Below are positions 23,978 through 35,240 of a stretch of DNA of 64,000 bases, piece after piece. How positions within the stretch are numbered: position 1 is the stretch's first letter; every line of letters begins with the position of its first letter. The notes below the pieces were generated by a model. That model saw nothing but the letters and a program-made list of their open reading frames with translations. It did no database searches and was not told the DNA's origin. The stretch is from Dicyema japonicum (Eukaryota > Dicyemida > Rhombozoa > Dicyemidae), in assembly GCA_011109175.1 (NCBI GenBank), contig RDEW01000010.1:479837-543836 (forward strand), read 5' to 3'. The position numbers and the translations under genes are program-made.

Positions 23978-25448
23978 CTAGGGCGATTTTGTAGACTTTA
24001 TAAATCCGAAATTTGACCTAAAAATTGACTTTATTGACTTTAAATTCAAAATTTTGACCATTTTGACGTGGAAGGAGATTTTTCTAATAGTTGTATATAC
24101 ATAAAGAAATATGTTGTTTTTCCATTTTTGGAACAGAAAAAAGCTTATTAACAGAAAATCTAGATTCAGATACTTCTTAATTCCGCATTAATCGTTACTG
24201 AAATAGAATTTTTGAATCTGCTACAATTAAGTAAGTTTTTTTCTGTCATCCTTATCAATTTATAAACCAGTATTGACATAATATAGCAGATAAATTGCTT
24301 CGTAGTTCATTTAATAGATTACTTCCAAGCATCTATCCATTAATTCCATTTCCATCAAAAATATAGTTAGTTTTTACTTTGATAAATTTTTGCAATAATA
24401 TTCAACAATTTCGAGACAATTCTCTTTCTGATCTGAATTATTGTGGGTAGATAGCCAATTTCAATAAAATTTTCTGTTTTATGAAAGAAATTATATTTGT
24501 GTATTTATATATCGATTTCGTAGATCAAACCTATTTTTTCCAACTCTATAATATGTAAAAAAAATCAAAAATATAAATGCATGTAAAAAAACTCAAAAAT
24601 AGCTTTTGTCAAGTTACCTATGGCATAAATTTTCTACAATTTTACATAGAAGGAAGTAAAAAATGTCAATTGCCCTCAAACAAGTTTTGTAGACTTTAAT
24701 GTTCAACTTATGCAAAGAAAATCATATTTGAATAAGCATTAGTGACCGCGTGGCGCCATGTGGTGCTGCGTGGTTAATTGGTTAAGTTTTCTGCTTGCTT
24801 GTCTGTTCCTCCTGTCTCTTCCTATTAGAGTGGCGTCATGTGATCCACCTGTCTAGGTGACGCCCAGTGCCAGGCCGGCACGAAAAAGGCTCATTTGCTC
24901 TCCCCACTCCACTGGAGGGGTTTCCACAACTGCATGTAATGGACGTCTTATCTTTTATGCTGATTCCGGATGGACTCTGTTTCTGTAGAAATGGAAACTG
25001 GATACACTTAATTAGTTGTTACTTTAACTTCTTTCTCGGTGTATCCGAGGTTAATAAATTAAATTAAAAATTAGAGTCGGTAGATGGAATGAGAAAATCA
25101 CAGTGACACCTGTGAAATAGTCGAAAAAATGATAAACCTGTTTGAAATGTTTATTAGACGAAAGGTTCAATAAAAAAACTCTAAAAATTAAAAAACTAAA
25201 AATAAAAATTAATAAAAATTGAATTTATTGACCTAAAAAATTAAAAATAAATTCAATACAAAATTGATTTTATTGACCTAAAAATTAAATTTTGACTTTT
25301 TTTGACATAACTCGAAATGTTGACCATTTTTGACCTTTTAACTTTTGATTTATATAAGATTTTTGATTAAAAATCACATTTTTATTAGTTTTAAACAATT
25401 TTAAAGAACATATGAAATTTTTGACGTAATTGACAAAAATCGCCCTAG
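23978..25448. mobile_element. Non-autonomous DNA transposon with terminal inverted repeats
   Basis: The left end ctagggcgatttt (23978) is matched by the inverted right end aaaaatcgccctag (25435-25448); allowing one base of length difference the repeat extends to taactagggcgattttgt. A TA target duplication is possible because both flanks read ...ta before actagggcg. The interior is AT-rich with many tgacc/ttgac words and no transposase ORF. A type C retroposon is inserted at 24745-25070, so the original element was about 1.15 kb. Confidence 0.7.
24745..25070 (+). mobile_element. Short LINE-derived retroposon, type C, complete-looking
   Basis: This copy shows both ends: the head gcgtggcgccatgtggtgct followed by gcgtggttaattggttaag, the body agtggcgtcatgtgatccacc, and the tail gtgtatccgaggttaataaa. 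It is about 325 bp and has no coding capacity. Confidence 0.78.
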
Positions 25449-25729
25449 TTATAACAGTAGTGGTAATTTATCCAAGGCATATCCAAAACATTGAAAGTGT
25501 TCTTGACTTCTCATTGTTTCTTTTTTGTGTGTGAGTCCCAGAAGACAATCCAGTTCCGTAGTGATGAGACACTAATGATGGCGTCATTTGTCAACCCCAA
25601 ATTATCGTAGATGCGTGGAACCTTAAGTCGAATTGACGGCAGGTGTATTCGACCGGGACCTCATGATTGTGGTCCTGCACTTATTACACTAAGCCATCCA
25701 GCCAAGGAATGCTATTCATTTCTCTTTTT

Positions 25730-25790
25730 TATTTTTGTTGGATGTGATTCCTTTTTAGACGATTCGGTTCCGCAGTGAGATGTTCAATCA
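25730..25790 (-). mobile_element. SINE fragment
   Basis: It matches the SINE body (ctttttagacgattcggttc, then cgcagtgaga) beside the larger SINE copy. Confidence 0.5.
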
Positions 25791-25799
25791 AGCCAAGCT

Positions 25800-26390
25800 G
25801 TATCTGTGTAAGACTTCATCAATTTGTCGAAGGACCTCACACGGCGTGCCATCAAAATTATAAATCTCTTAACACAAATTTGGGGAATTCAAAGCACAGA
25901 AAATATATTTAAAATCAATTTTTTATTTTTAAAGTTTGATTCGGTCTTTGCTGCAACTCTGATAAGTACTCACTGTTTTCATCACAGTAAACTTGATGAT
26001 TATTAACTGCCAAGCCACATGAAACCTGTTTGAATAATTAAGCCAAGAAATGAGGGTAACAAATTCTGTTCTGAGTGTCCCCAAGCTTGAATGACCCATT
26101 AATCTTAATTTACTCTTTAATTGTCACTAAACAGAGGATCCTTGAATCACTTGGAAGCAAATATCTATTCTTATGTACAAACAAGTGTGTCAAAGAGTCT
26201 TAGAAAATTAATGATTTGAGTAGATCGAGTCCTCATGTGGAGCCAACTGTGCACAAGAGCTTGAAAAGGTATCGACAGAAATCTTTGCAAGGGCGGAAGT
26301 GAAGGCTTGCGGAAATAATAGTTATTTAATATCTCCTTAAAGAAAGTTTTCACAATCCCTGGCCAAGCTATGTATTCTATTTTAGTCGAT
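25800..26390. other. Unassigned intergenic stretch
   Basis: It has small frames on both strands but no recognised domain or repeat end. Confidence 0.3.
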
Positions 26391-26394
26391 GGAC

Positions 26395-26590
26395 CTTAAA
26401 AACTGACATTTGCGGATTCGAACTCGGAGCTAACTTGAAAACGATAAACAGAACGCTGAGGGACGGCGAAGACCTCAATAGTCTGCGGAGCCTGGCATCG
26501 AACAGGAGAGGGTGGGAAAGACTAGTATCGAGGATCATGCAGACGTGACACAGATAGAATTATAGAATTAAAATAATAAGGAAAAATATT
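26395..26590 (+). mobile_element. LINE C-terminal fragment with tail
   Basis: The plus frame reads DLNSLRSLASNRRGWERLVS shortly before the stop, which is the usual last helix of several LINE polyproteins. It is followed by an AT-rich tail with aaaataataagg. Confidence 0.55.
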
Positions 26591-26640
26591 TATTGCCGGG
26601 ATTAACGAATGTAGTTAATGGTTATACTACTGAGATATAA

Positions 26641-27918
26641 TCAGAAAATGACTCCGAGCCAGTCTAAAATGAACTCAAGTGAGACCATTATGTTTCTTAG
26701 CTTGGTGTACAGTAGATTTGATAGTGATTCACTATGTGGGGTTTTCGGAGTGATGCTTATCTCGCAAATTATGCAATTTACTCGTTTTATAAGAATGCTG
26801 CTTCCAATACAGAACATGTCCAATAACTAGCTACAACTAAAATTGTACCCTTCCTTCACTATAGGCAACCTTCAGCTCTCCCAGTGGCAAATCCCGTTCG
26901 TTCACTGTGAATTCGTTCTTTTAGAGTTATAATTTTACTCACCATTTCCTTTGCTAGTTCAATCACAAAGTCACGTGTGAACCCCGCTAGAATAAGTCCG
27001 GAATCAGAGAGTGGAGTGACCAATTCACGATCTGATAATTTGAAAATAAAAAACCGCCATTTTCATTCTCAAGAAAGGCAAAAAAATTCCACGTGGTAGA
27101 TTCACTGATGAGTTGGTCTTCTCCGTTCACAATCAATGTCTGCTCGCAATTATTTTGGTAAGCAAGCATCAGGGATCTGTTGCAAAGAACGTAATTTCTG
27201 AAAATGAAAATCCCGGAAAATACGCTCCACTCCTGAATGTTCCGTTAGGTCGCAATGAATTTTCGACAAATAAGGAGGTCACATCAACCTGCGGCATAAA
27301 ATATGATCTAGAGTAGGAGATTATAACGTAGAGCATAACTTTCTTGCAAATAGCAGGACTCATGGATTCCTTACAAGTAAAATTTAGGTTCTCACATCGA
27401 TTCCAATCATCGTGGGTCTCACTAGAAACGAAGCGCCTTCTGGGAGATCAAGAAAATCGCTCTCGATTTGAAGGAAAAATGTTATGCACTTAATCAACTC
27501 AGATAAATCAAACATCTACAATAACACAAAGGCCGAACTGGAAAAGAAAATTCACGGACACTTTTTTCTAGTCTCTGAAAATACTTCTGAGGTTGACAAA
27601 GTCTAAGTTTCCTATCAACTCCAACAAATGACCTCAAATTCTCAAAAACCTAAAATAAAGACAACAAAAAACCTGATAAGAATTTTGTAAAACACTGGAA
27701 GCTGGATGGAGACTCAAATTATTGAAAGGAAGAATTTTTGGAATCGACCATCCTTCAGTTTGATCCCAATTAACAACGAACATGTGTTCGGTGAAGCAAC
27801 TCCCAGATCCGGATGGTTCCTGGGAAATGACTGGTGAAGGTGTGATTAACTCAACTTTCAAATCGCTGGCCTAAAACTTAATTCAGAAAAAGACTTTAAA
27901 AGTTAACTGGGTTGCCAT
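26641..27918 (-). CDS. BCAT: Branched-chain aminotransferase homologue with Lys-to-Arg at the PLP site
   Basis: BCATs are PLP enzymes that transaminate Leu, Ile and Val. Nine exons, read from 27918: 27895-27918, 27673-27870, 27539-27649, 27396-27515, 27224-27369, 27055-27197, 26943-27031, 26870-26917, 26641-26826. Introns are 24, 23, 23, 26, 26, 23, 25 and 43 bp, all GT...AG; the phases close to 354 residues (human BCAT1 386). Family landmarks in order: W-x-x-x-x-G-W-x-x-P-x-I, NNLSLHPASSVL, VFENLRSFVGVDRKLRL, F-L-V-R-P-T-M-I-G, C-E-Q-T-L-I-V-N-G-E-D, S-E-S-T-T-W-N, D-S-G-L-I-L-A-G. The family's K-x-G-G-N-Y reads R-S-G-A-N-Y, so the Schiff-base lysine is arginine. The following Tyr, the Glu and Thr after it and the upstream Arg are kept. 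The end is also altered (F-C-I-G-S-S for F-G-S-G-T). Intact frames argue against a simple pseudogene. Confidence 0.9.
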
Positions 27919-27929
27919 TTTTAAAGTAA

Positions 27930-28435
27930 ATATTTATTTTATTTATATAAAATTTTAATCTTAAATAATATTTTAATTAATAAAATTAATTAATATTTCT
28001 CATTCATAAAACATAATTTATCAATTGAAGGCTCAGGTGATGCAATTATAATTTTTCATGTTAAATTTTAATAAAAAGTATTTTTCCAAGTGTATAAAGC
28101 AGAATAATTCAAAAAAATGCAATACAAATTCCAGAAAATAAATAGGACCATGATAGCACGTGATGGCTTATTCTAACTTTATTCTTAGACAAAACAGTGG
28201 TTATCTCATTCTTCCCGAAATATTGGTTACCTCATATTGTCTCTATGGACTTTTAAAAACCTTTCTCCGCTGTCTTTGTGTTACTGTAAGGATTATAACA
28301 TAATTATTAATTTTATTTAACAAATTCCTTTTTGTTGTTTTATTTGAGGCATATTTATTTATTAATCCAGGATAGACCGCGAAAACAGATCCCACCCTTG
28401 AGGCGACGAGTCCTTCTGGCACGACACAGTAGTTG
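27930..28435. other. AT-rich upstream region of the BCAT homologue
   Basis: It is very AT-rich, with no gene or repeat terminus recognised. It probably contains the promoter of the divergently placed upstream end of the BCAT homologue, but no motif is distinctive. Confidence 0.35.
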
Positions 28436-28439
28436 AAAG

Positions 28440-28870
28440 GGATCTTCCTACTCTCTCCTTGATCGAATCCAAAGGGAATGTTACATTATGAAAACTCTTC
28501 CCCCGAAGAATGAAGTGATGTCAGCGACGGTAGGACGAGTAATGAAAATGAAAGAGGACGAACCTACTTCTCCACTTCTATTCTGAAGCGGAAGCCCGTA
28601 ATGGAAGGATGGATTTGGTCGGCACAAGCAGACGTTCTTCCTTGGATTACCAGTTCCCATGGTCAGAGAGCTTTCCATTATCACAAACAATTAATAGAAA
28701 GGGAAGAACACATCCAGTCTTTGCAGTTGTGGGAACCATTCCAATAGAATGGAAGAGATCAAATGATCTTTTTTCATGACATCCAGGCACTGAACGTCAT
28801 CTGAGCCAGGAGGATGACGCCACTCTAGTAGAACGCGAGAAGATAAGAAGCAGAATAAAAAATGAGTGCC
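28440..28870 (-). mobile_element. LINE leader and 5' coding fragment
   Basis: On the reverse strand it starts agagtggcgtcatcctcctgg near 28825, matching the leader of the type C elements, and then runs on into coding-like sequence (NVCLCRPNPSFHYGLPLQN). A plus-strand stretch at 52925-53040 is similar to the second part. It looks like the 5' part of a LINE whose leader the short elements share. Confidence 0.55.
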
Positions 28871-29239
28871 TGAAACATTAATCCCACATAGTAAATAAAA
28901 TCAGGGAGTTCACAGTGAACAAAAATTCTCTCTAATTTCAAGATTCCTTCCATGTTCTGGAATTGGCTAAATGTACATAAGCCCCGTTGTTATTTTTACG
29001 TCCTCAGCTCAACCTTCTGACCAATTGACAAATCCCACGTGGAAATCTTTTTTCTGTGAATCGTATATCACTGGATCAAGGGACAAGAGATATATTTCTA
29101 AATTGAATGGAATGGGCCAATTGACAATATGCTAAAGACACCCATAAGTCCTTTGAATTGGAAGGGACCCGACTTGAAACTTTGACTTCATCCATTACAA
29201 GCTCATACGAAGAAACCAAGACGGAGGAAATATATACTT

Positions 29240-31000
29240 AGTAAGACGATACAAATTTTCTAAGAAAACCTTGAGGTCTATAACGGACTATTTAAAATCT
29301 ACTCCTGCTGACCACCTACAATGGGAGACAGTGATTTTTGTGGTTATGCCTGTCGTTAAAAAAGCTCGTACAAAGAGGATTACTAAAATCAAAAAGACTA
29401 CCTCTGGAGAGGTTTTAAAGAAGAGTAGTATTGAAACATTAAGGATCTGTCTCTGGAACCTGCTTTTGAATACTCTGGGGATGCTTTTATACAACTCTCT
29501 GTTACGTCAAGGAGCCATCAAAATCTCCAACGTACTGTACTCGTTCGACCCGCAGGTCTATCAGATTGAGCCACAAAGGCTCCGGGATCTTCCGCCTCGA
29601 ATTCACGAAGGAGGAGGACAAAAGGAACTTTTGTGAACATGTGAATGCTACTTCACCTTTTGGTCTTGGAAACCATTGCTTCAGAGAAATCCGAGTGAGA
29701 CCGTCCGAAATTGTGTTTAAGAACCTGCTCTTTTGGTTGATGATAACGACCTTCATGAATTTGTCAAGGAATTAGCTCCTCTACTATGAGCATATGCAAA
29801 AGGGAGATAGGAGACTCCCTCTTGCAAAAGTTCTAGTTGGATCAAGGGCGGAGGCTACATCGCTTGTCCGTCTTGGTTTTAACATTGCCCACGTGCCGAT
29901 TACATGTAAATGGTACAGAAGAGGCCCACCTAGGTGTTTCAAATGCTAACGCTATGGACACATATCCTCCTTCTGTAAGGAGAAGACGAAATGTCTCCGT
30001 TGTGCAGGGGAACACGACCTGACTGTGGCTCATTCTCACATTGTGCCAGATATGATGGATGCCCAGCCGCCAAGAAATCTGATCAGAGGAGAGCAACTAA
30101 AAGCGATGGACAGGCGATATTGGGAGAACGTGGACAGAAAAGACAGTTACGTCAAAGTCGGCACCTAAAATTCGTCGAAAACCGAACGATGTCCCACCAA
30201 ATCTATCAGAGAAGATATACACTGAAATATCGGAGATTATGTCACGGCTAAACTATCTGTGCTCGATTGCACATGTGGATTTAATGGAAACGGTGACCTT
30301 GGCTTTGAAGAAGCAAGGTCACCCAAATGTTTGAAGCAAGGACTAAAAATAGTGCTAATGAATGCCCGATCCTAGGGAAAAGGCATAATGAACTAGCACT
30401 ACTTGCGAGGGTCTCCAAGATCGACATCTTGGTGGTCAATGAGACGAAATTAAAGAAAGCAAAGAATAAATAATGACTGGATACAATTCTGTGGACGTTT
30501 TATGGAAGGCTGGAGCAGTTGCTGGTACGGGAACGTTTATTTTCTACCGGGACTGCCTCCGAATTCGTATTCCAAAAGTCGTTTGTGATGTATTGTGTGA
30601 TTTTATAAGCATGGACGGAGTATGGATTAGTGTTGGAGGTCTATACTCCAAGAATCTTGATAGTTGTTGTACAGATATCACTGAGTTCTACAACAAGAAT
30701 CCCTATACTATCTTAATTACCTTAATTCGAAGAACACCAGTTATGGTTGTAGCAAGACAAATCAGAATGGACGACGATTATAATTATTGTCTGATTCACG
30801 TGGCTTTGTGATCCCTACGTCGGATGACCAAATCATTTTTCTTATCATGGTGGCGACAAAATCGGCGTATTCTTAGTATCAGCAGCTCTATTGTGTATGT
30901 GGGAAAGCCAAAAACTCTTTGGGATATCGGGAGCGACCATATTCCACAAGAATTAGTTATTAGTATGAGGCCAGATGATTAAAGAAAATCTCATTCCTGT
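29240..31000 (+). mobile_element. LINE with gag-like ORF1 (CCHC knuckles) and endonuclease start
   Basis: Plus-strand frames give an ORF1-like region (29271-29780, with QIEPQRLRDLPPR) and then a zinc-knuckle region near 29880-30070 whose frame-joined reading has repeated C-x2-C...H...C spacing and C-A-G-E-H-D. Next comes an endonuclease start with L-L-A-R-V-S-K-I-D-I-L-V-V-N-E-T-K-L near 30395-30450, followed by remnants to about 31000 (SDHIPQELVISM). Knuckle-bearing ORF1 plus APE endonuclease fits a jockey-like LINE. It is multiply frameshifted. Confidence 0.7.
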
Positions 31001-31249
31001 TTTTTGATAAAGTTTATTTTCGGGGAAAACCAAGTCCCTCCCAGAGTCCGAGTTTCGGATATAGCCTTGTCAAATGGGGAGCTCTAGGAGTTTCTTAAGA
31101 TCTCAACTGTTAGACAGTAACTTGAAGGGAAAAACAAATAGACAAAAAGTCTAACATCCGCCATCGACCAAAACTATCGATTGGAAATTTAAATCTGATT
31201 AACACAGACCATCAAACCTGATGTTATGGATATCTTCACCTGAAGCCTT

Positions 31250-31790
31250 TAGTGTAGAATCGAGTGATCCAAAGATTGACAACTGCCAGTGAAATCCTTT
31301 GGGACAGCCACTCGGTTTCCCGACGCTCGTTACTCACTTTCGATATCATAGACTCAATGATCTTAGAAAAGAGACTGTCTTTGGCCCCATTCGTCTCAAC
31401 GACAACGGGATGTACACAGAATCTGGTGGAGAGACTTCAAAGAAGAATTATACTATTAATTATCAATGTGAAATAGTCAAATTCCTTTTAAAATCTCACG
31501 GGGATCTCCTGTTCGTGTAGAAATCCCAAGACGGCTCATGAATTTCAGCGTCGCAGGTGCAAGTGAACCGGACGATTCAACCGGAAAAAAATCCTTGGGA
31601 ATAACCACGTACTTTGCCAGTTTGACATCTCGGCCTACAAACCCCAGGATTATAATTTTATGGAAACCACATACACACATCGAGTTGATGTTTAAAATAT
31701 CATTTAACACTATTTTATGAAAATAAAATTTCGATTTCTTCAATTTGGAGATCTGCTCTAGTGATCTTAACCTCAAATTGATCCCCAAAA
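31250..31790 (-). mobile_element. Two LINE C-terminal fragments
   Basis: 31250-31450, read in reverse, matches the VETS-type tail at 21.1-21.4 kb (V-V-V-E-T-N...ERRETEWLSQRISLA). 31477-31788, read in reverse, has a P-K-D-F-F-P-V-E-S-S-G-S tail (LAPATLKFMSRLGI) shared with the fragment at 39.6-39.9 kb. Both are truncated. Confidence 0.65.
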
Positions 31791-31799
31791 TCTCAAAAG

Positions 31800-32200
31800 T
31801 TCGAGAAGCCTTTGGTATTTCTTTCCTTAAGCCTTGGAGTGAATATTGCCTTGGGAGTGAATATTGCCTTAAAATTGTCTAAGTATGCCTTGTCGATGGA
31901 ATTGAGGCATAAGATTTACTCAATTGTGTCAACAAAAAATAGACGAAAAAATGAAATTATACAAAATTAAACTGATTCAAATGGAATTAAAAATCGATTT
32001 TTTCATTCGAAACAACCTTTTGTGTAACTTCGATTGATTTTGCTTTCTAATTTCTGGATATTAGTTTTTTCGTCAATTGGGCAGACTAATTCAAGAAGCC
32101 ACGAAGCCGAGGAATGACAAGTCTCAATGGCTAAAGCGTATCACACAACATCCATATACGATTATTAGTTTTTAAGCGGCCGCTTTTGTTTCTCGGATTT
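31800..32200. other. AT-rich spacer, nothing recognised
   Basis: No reliable ORF or repeat boundary was found. Confidence 0.35.
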
Positions 32201-32204
32201 AAAA

Positions 32205-35110
32205 TAGTAGACCTCATGCAGAACGAACGACAATTAACTTTGCTTGTGCAGGAGAGGGTTATCTCAATCAAATCCAAGGTCGGCGCATCTAACAGCTACT
32301 TCCTGTTTTCCAAAGCTAATTACCAGGGCAGTCGATGACAATACTCAAGATGCCTGGATGAGCCTTCTGTGCTTTGCGCCTCTTGTCCTCTGATCACATC
32401 CAACCGAACTGAAAAAGGGAACCTCAATTCAATCATTAAGAGAAATGCCTCTAAATACGAAATTGTTAACCTTGCGACTGCACTGGGAAGTCTCTCGATT
32501 GCTGATCATTCGCCATCATCCAGGATCAAGAAATACAAGTAGGATGTACGGAAAGAAGTGAATAAGAAGGTCATGGTCGGGGACATTCGGGGAGCCCTGC
32601 GCACGCTCTCCAGCAACAACAATTGTTCTTTAAACAACTAAAGAAACCCTCAGCTAATCATCCAAAAACATCCAACCGACCTGTTGGATCTACGCGAGAC
32701 AGAAATTGAAAGGGACATTCCACATTTGGCAACACCACAGGTGATCTACGATCTGCTATTTAGTCATTCCCAGAAATAGCAGTGTTGGTTTAGACAGCAT
32801 GCGTCCGAACCATATGAAATGACTTACTTCTGCACAGCCTCCGATATGGGGAACTCCCTCGCTAATTCAAATAAGTTTCTTACAGACCGCATTCTTCAAC
32901 CTGAAGTTTCCGACTATGCCAGAGGACTCTTTTTACATCAAAACTGATCACCTTCAGAAAGCCTTGTGGTGGGTTAAAACCCATCACTATAGCAACGTAC
33001 TAAGGCGTCTGACGTCGATGATTGCTAACAAAGTGGCAAGCAAGACTCTGAGCCGCAAACTGAGTCCTATTCAATTCGAGGTTAGAATTCCTCATGCTGT
33101 GAAGCAGTAATCCACACAATCCGGAACATGTTAGCATGGCGTCAAGTGGTTCATTTATTTGATGGCGCCTAGTGCGGAAAGACACCAAAAAGAACCATTT
33201 TTTCTTCCAATCCGGTCCACTCGTACGTATACCCCAACTCGGAATGTGAAGCGTTGCTTTCTCTTCTGGAAACTCTTGCTTTCTGGAGACATTGAACAAA
33301 ACCTAGGGCCAAAACCCCTCATTATTATGCAGCCTAATGCTAACGGTATAAAATCAAAGATCCTGGAGCTACCAGAGTCTTTTGTCGAAACACAAAATCG
33401 ACATGTGCCTAATCCAAGAGTCAAAACTTTCTACAAGGAGTGTAACCCTTCTGATATGAACACACGAGTGGACAATATAATTTTACATTACAGGACTGCT
33501 GAAAAATATTGTTAATGATTCAGGTCACCTCATTTTGATCACCTTATACATTCCCCCGGCGGGATCCTGCCTAGAAACTATGTCCCAAAACTGGATAAAC
33601 CACCCGAACATCCACACGAAATGCTAACGGAACTTCATCTGACCCGTCCATTTCTTCCTCAAGGATTGACCCTGGACCCTTACTCTCTTTCTCTCAATAT
33701 TTGAAGGACGTTTGAGGAGGGAAAGGCCTCCGGGAATTCAAAGTAATCAAAACCTTTCTAAACTCCAGGACCCAACCATCACAGGAATGTTTTGCTGTCT
33801 TATATACCATTTCTTGAAGCCGATGGTGGAGTATGCCTGTGCCTCCTGGGTTTACGGAATTTCAATTTGAATATTCTACAAGATTAATTCCCTAAGAGCA
33901 AATATGCTCAATTTCTCTGTTCAATTATTCCTCCCATACTTGAAAACACGGAAATCCGGAATAATGATTCATTGCGGCTCTTTGTGGCTCGGAGTCCGAT
34001 CGCTTCTACTAATCAGCGATAGAAGTCACCGGTACACGTAAATTGGGGAAAAGTCACGCCTCTCCAAATTCTCATAAAAGAGGAACGTTGTGGATTCAGA
34101 AAAACTGTGGGTACTATGGAAGAGCACAAAAAAACTCTCGATCCTGTTTAGGTCTACCGGGATCACTTAATTAGATGATTCAATTCCTTCTTTCTTGGTG
34201 TTCCCCTTTTCGGGGGTAAATAATAATAGATTCGGAACATCGTTGCCGTCCGTCTGACACTATGAATGCTATAATAGTCAAACTGGACATCCACAATGCT
34301 TTGAATAGCATTCGCAGATAGAAGCTAGCATCTCAGGATTACGGAAATTAGTCGGATGATGAAACTCTCATATGGTTCGCCATGTACAATGATCTTTGGA
34401 CAACACACCATCGAATCCAAGATTAGAGTCCACTAAGGTAGCCCCTACTCTTTTCCTTGTCATAGATTCAGCGATCAAAACCCCAATGAACTCATGGTAC
34501 CTGGATGATGCGACTATCAAAGGGAATTGTGAAATTGTTGTGCCAATGGTCGAATCCACCATTTCTGTTCTTGCAGCACTTGGGTTGGAAGTGAATCCGT
34601 TAAAATGTGAAATCATTAACGTTGCTTGCGGAGAGGACGACTTTAACCATGCAATGGCTACAATTTCGACTTTTCTGCAGGACGTGTCAGTTACCCGACT
34701 CGAAAACAGGATTTTTCTCGGCTCTCCTCTACATGGCAGTAATATGTCAACTTTTGTGGAAGAGAAAATGCATTCGTTCAATAGAACATTATCATGCACC
34801 TCACTTGGGACACTATTGGATGACGACGTCACGAGAATTAAGGTTTGGCGATCCATCACTATAGATGTGAAGGAATATTCGACGCGAAAGGTCTTCACGC
34901 TCTCTCCTGCCGAAGAAGTGCTAGAAGGAGTCCAAGAAACAGTGAAATCAACGGAGTTATTGCGTGGGGACTAAAAGCGGCCGGATTCCTTGTCCAGTTG
35001 GAGCCTCTCGGACTGGCCCCAGGTCTCTTCTCATGTATAGTGCTAGATACCTCGCATGGACGCTGCCCGTATGGAAAGCCTCTCTCCCTCAAACCTCGCA
35101 ATGACTGCAA
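32205..35110 (+). mobile_element. LINE RT (GCEAVIH-type), interrupted by a nested LINE derivative
   Basis: The 5' part (32205-33131) gives NSIIKRNASKYEIVNLATAL, V-G-D-I-R-G-A-L-R-T-L, and a motif readable as C-C-E-A-V-I-H-T-I-R. After the nested insertion the RT continues with V-K-L-D-I-H-N-A-L-N-S-I-R-R (34.28 kb), the catalytic box N-S-W-Y-L-D-D-A-T-I-K-G-N (34.5 kb) and L-G-L-E-V-N-P-L-K-C-E. The tail at 34.96-35.1 kb has GVIAWGLKAAGFLVQLEPLG. One ancestral LINE is therefore split in two. The RT motifs surviving on both sides of the insertion confirm the join. Confidence 0.75.
33132..34228 (+). mobile_element. Nested, internally deleted LINE derivative with target-site duplication
   Basis: It begins with the LINE leader (catggcgtcaagtggttcat, gatggcgcctagtgcgg) and an endonuclease start (MQPNANGIKSKILELPES, about 33330), lacks any RT, and ends with the T-M-E-E-H-K-K C-terminus and the ccccttttcggggg hairpin plus a TAATAATA tail. 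Flanks ccggaacatgtt (33121-33132) and ttcggaacatcgtt (34231-34244) look like a slightly mutated target-site duplication. Confidence 0.72.
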
Positions 35111-35240
35111 CTAACCCAGGATTGCGTGAACTTTGTTAACTGGAGAATGATTCATTAACTTTAAACATAAAAAAACTTAACAAAATCTGAGAAATAAAGA
35201 AAATAAAAAGTCAAATTCCGAACAAGAAAGTTAAAATTAA

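Larger units (their letters stand above)
23930..25715 (-). mobile_element. tRNA-derived SINE split by a DNA transposon
   Basis: The SINE tail (actcactttatttaaaaaaag, 23951-23971) and the SINE body and head (agacaatccagttccgtagt, then tcgtagatgcgtggaacctt, about 25538-25625) lie on either side of the inverted-repeat element at 23978-25448. The two halves form one SINE copy when that insertion is removed. Confidence 0.7.

Noticed and set aside
27113-27316. Plus-strand ORF of 67 codons
   Set aside because: Antisense of the BCAT exons; the reverse strand has the conserved motifs and splice sites.
26641-27918. BCAT as an obvious pseudogene
   Set aside because: Nine exons remain open with consistent phases and canonical splice sites; the Lys-to-Arg change alone does not prove loss of the gene.
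34368-34898. Reverse ORF of 176 codons
   Set aside because: It is the antisense shadow of the RT frame at 34396-34974, which carries the W-Y-L-D-D box.
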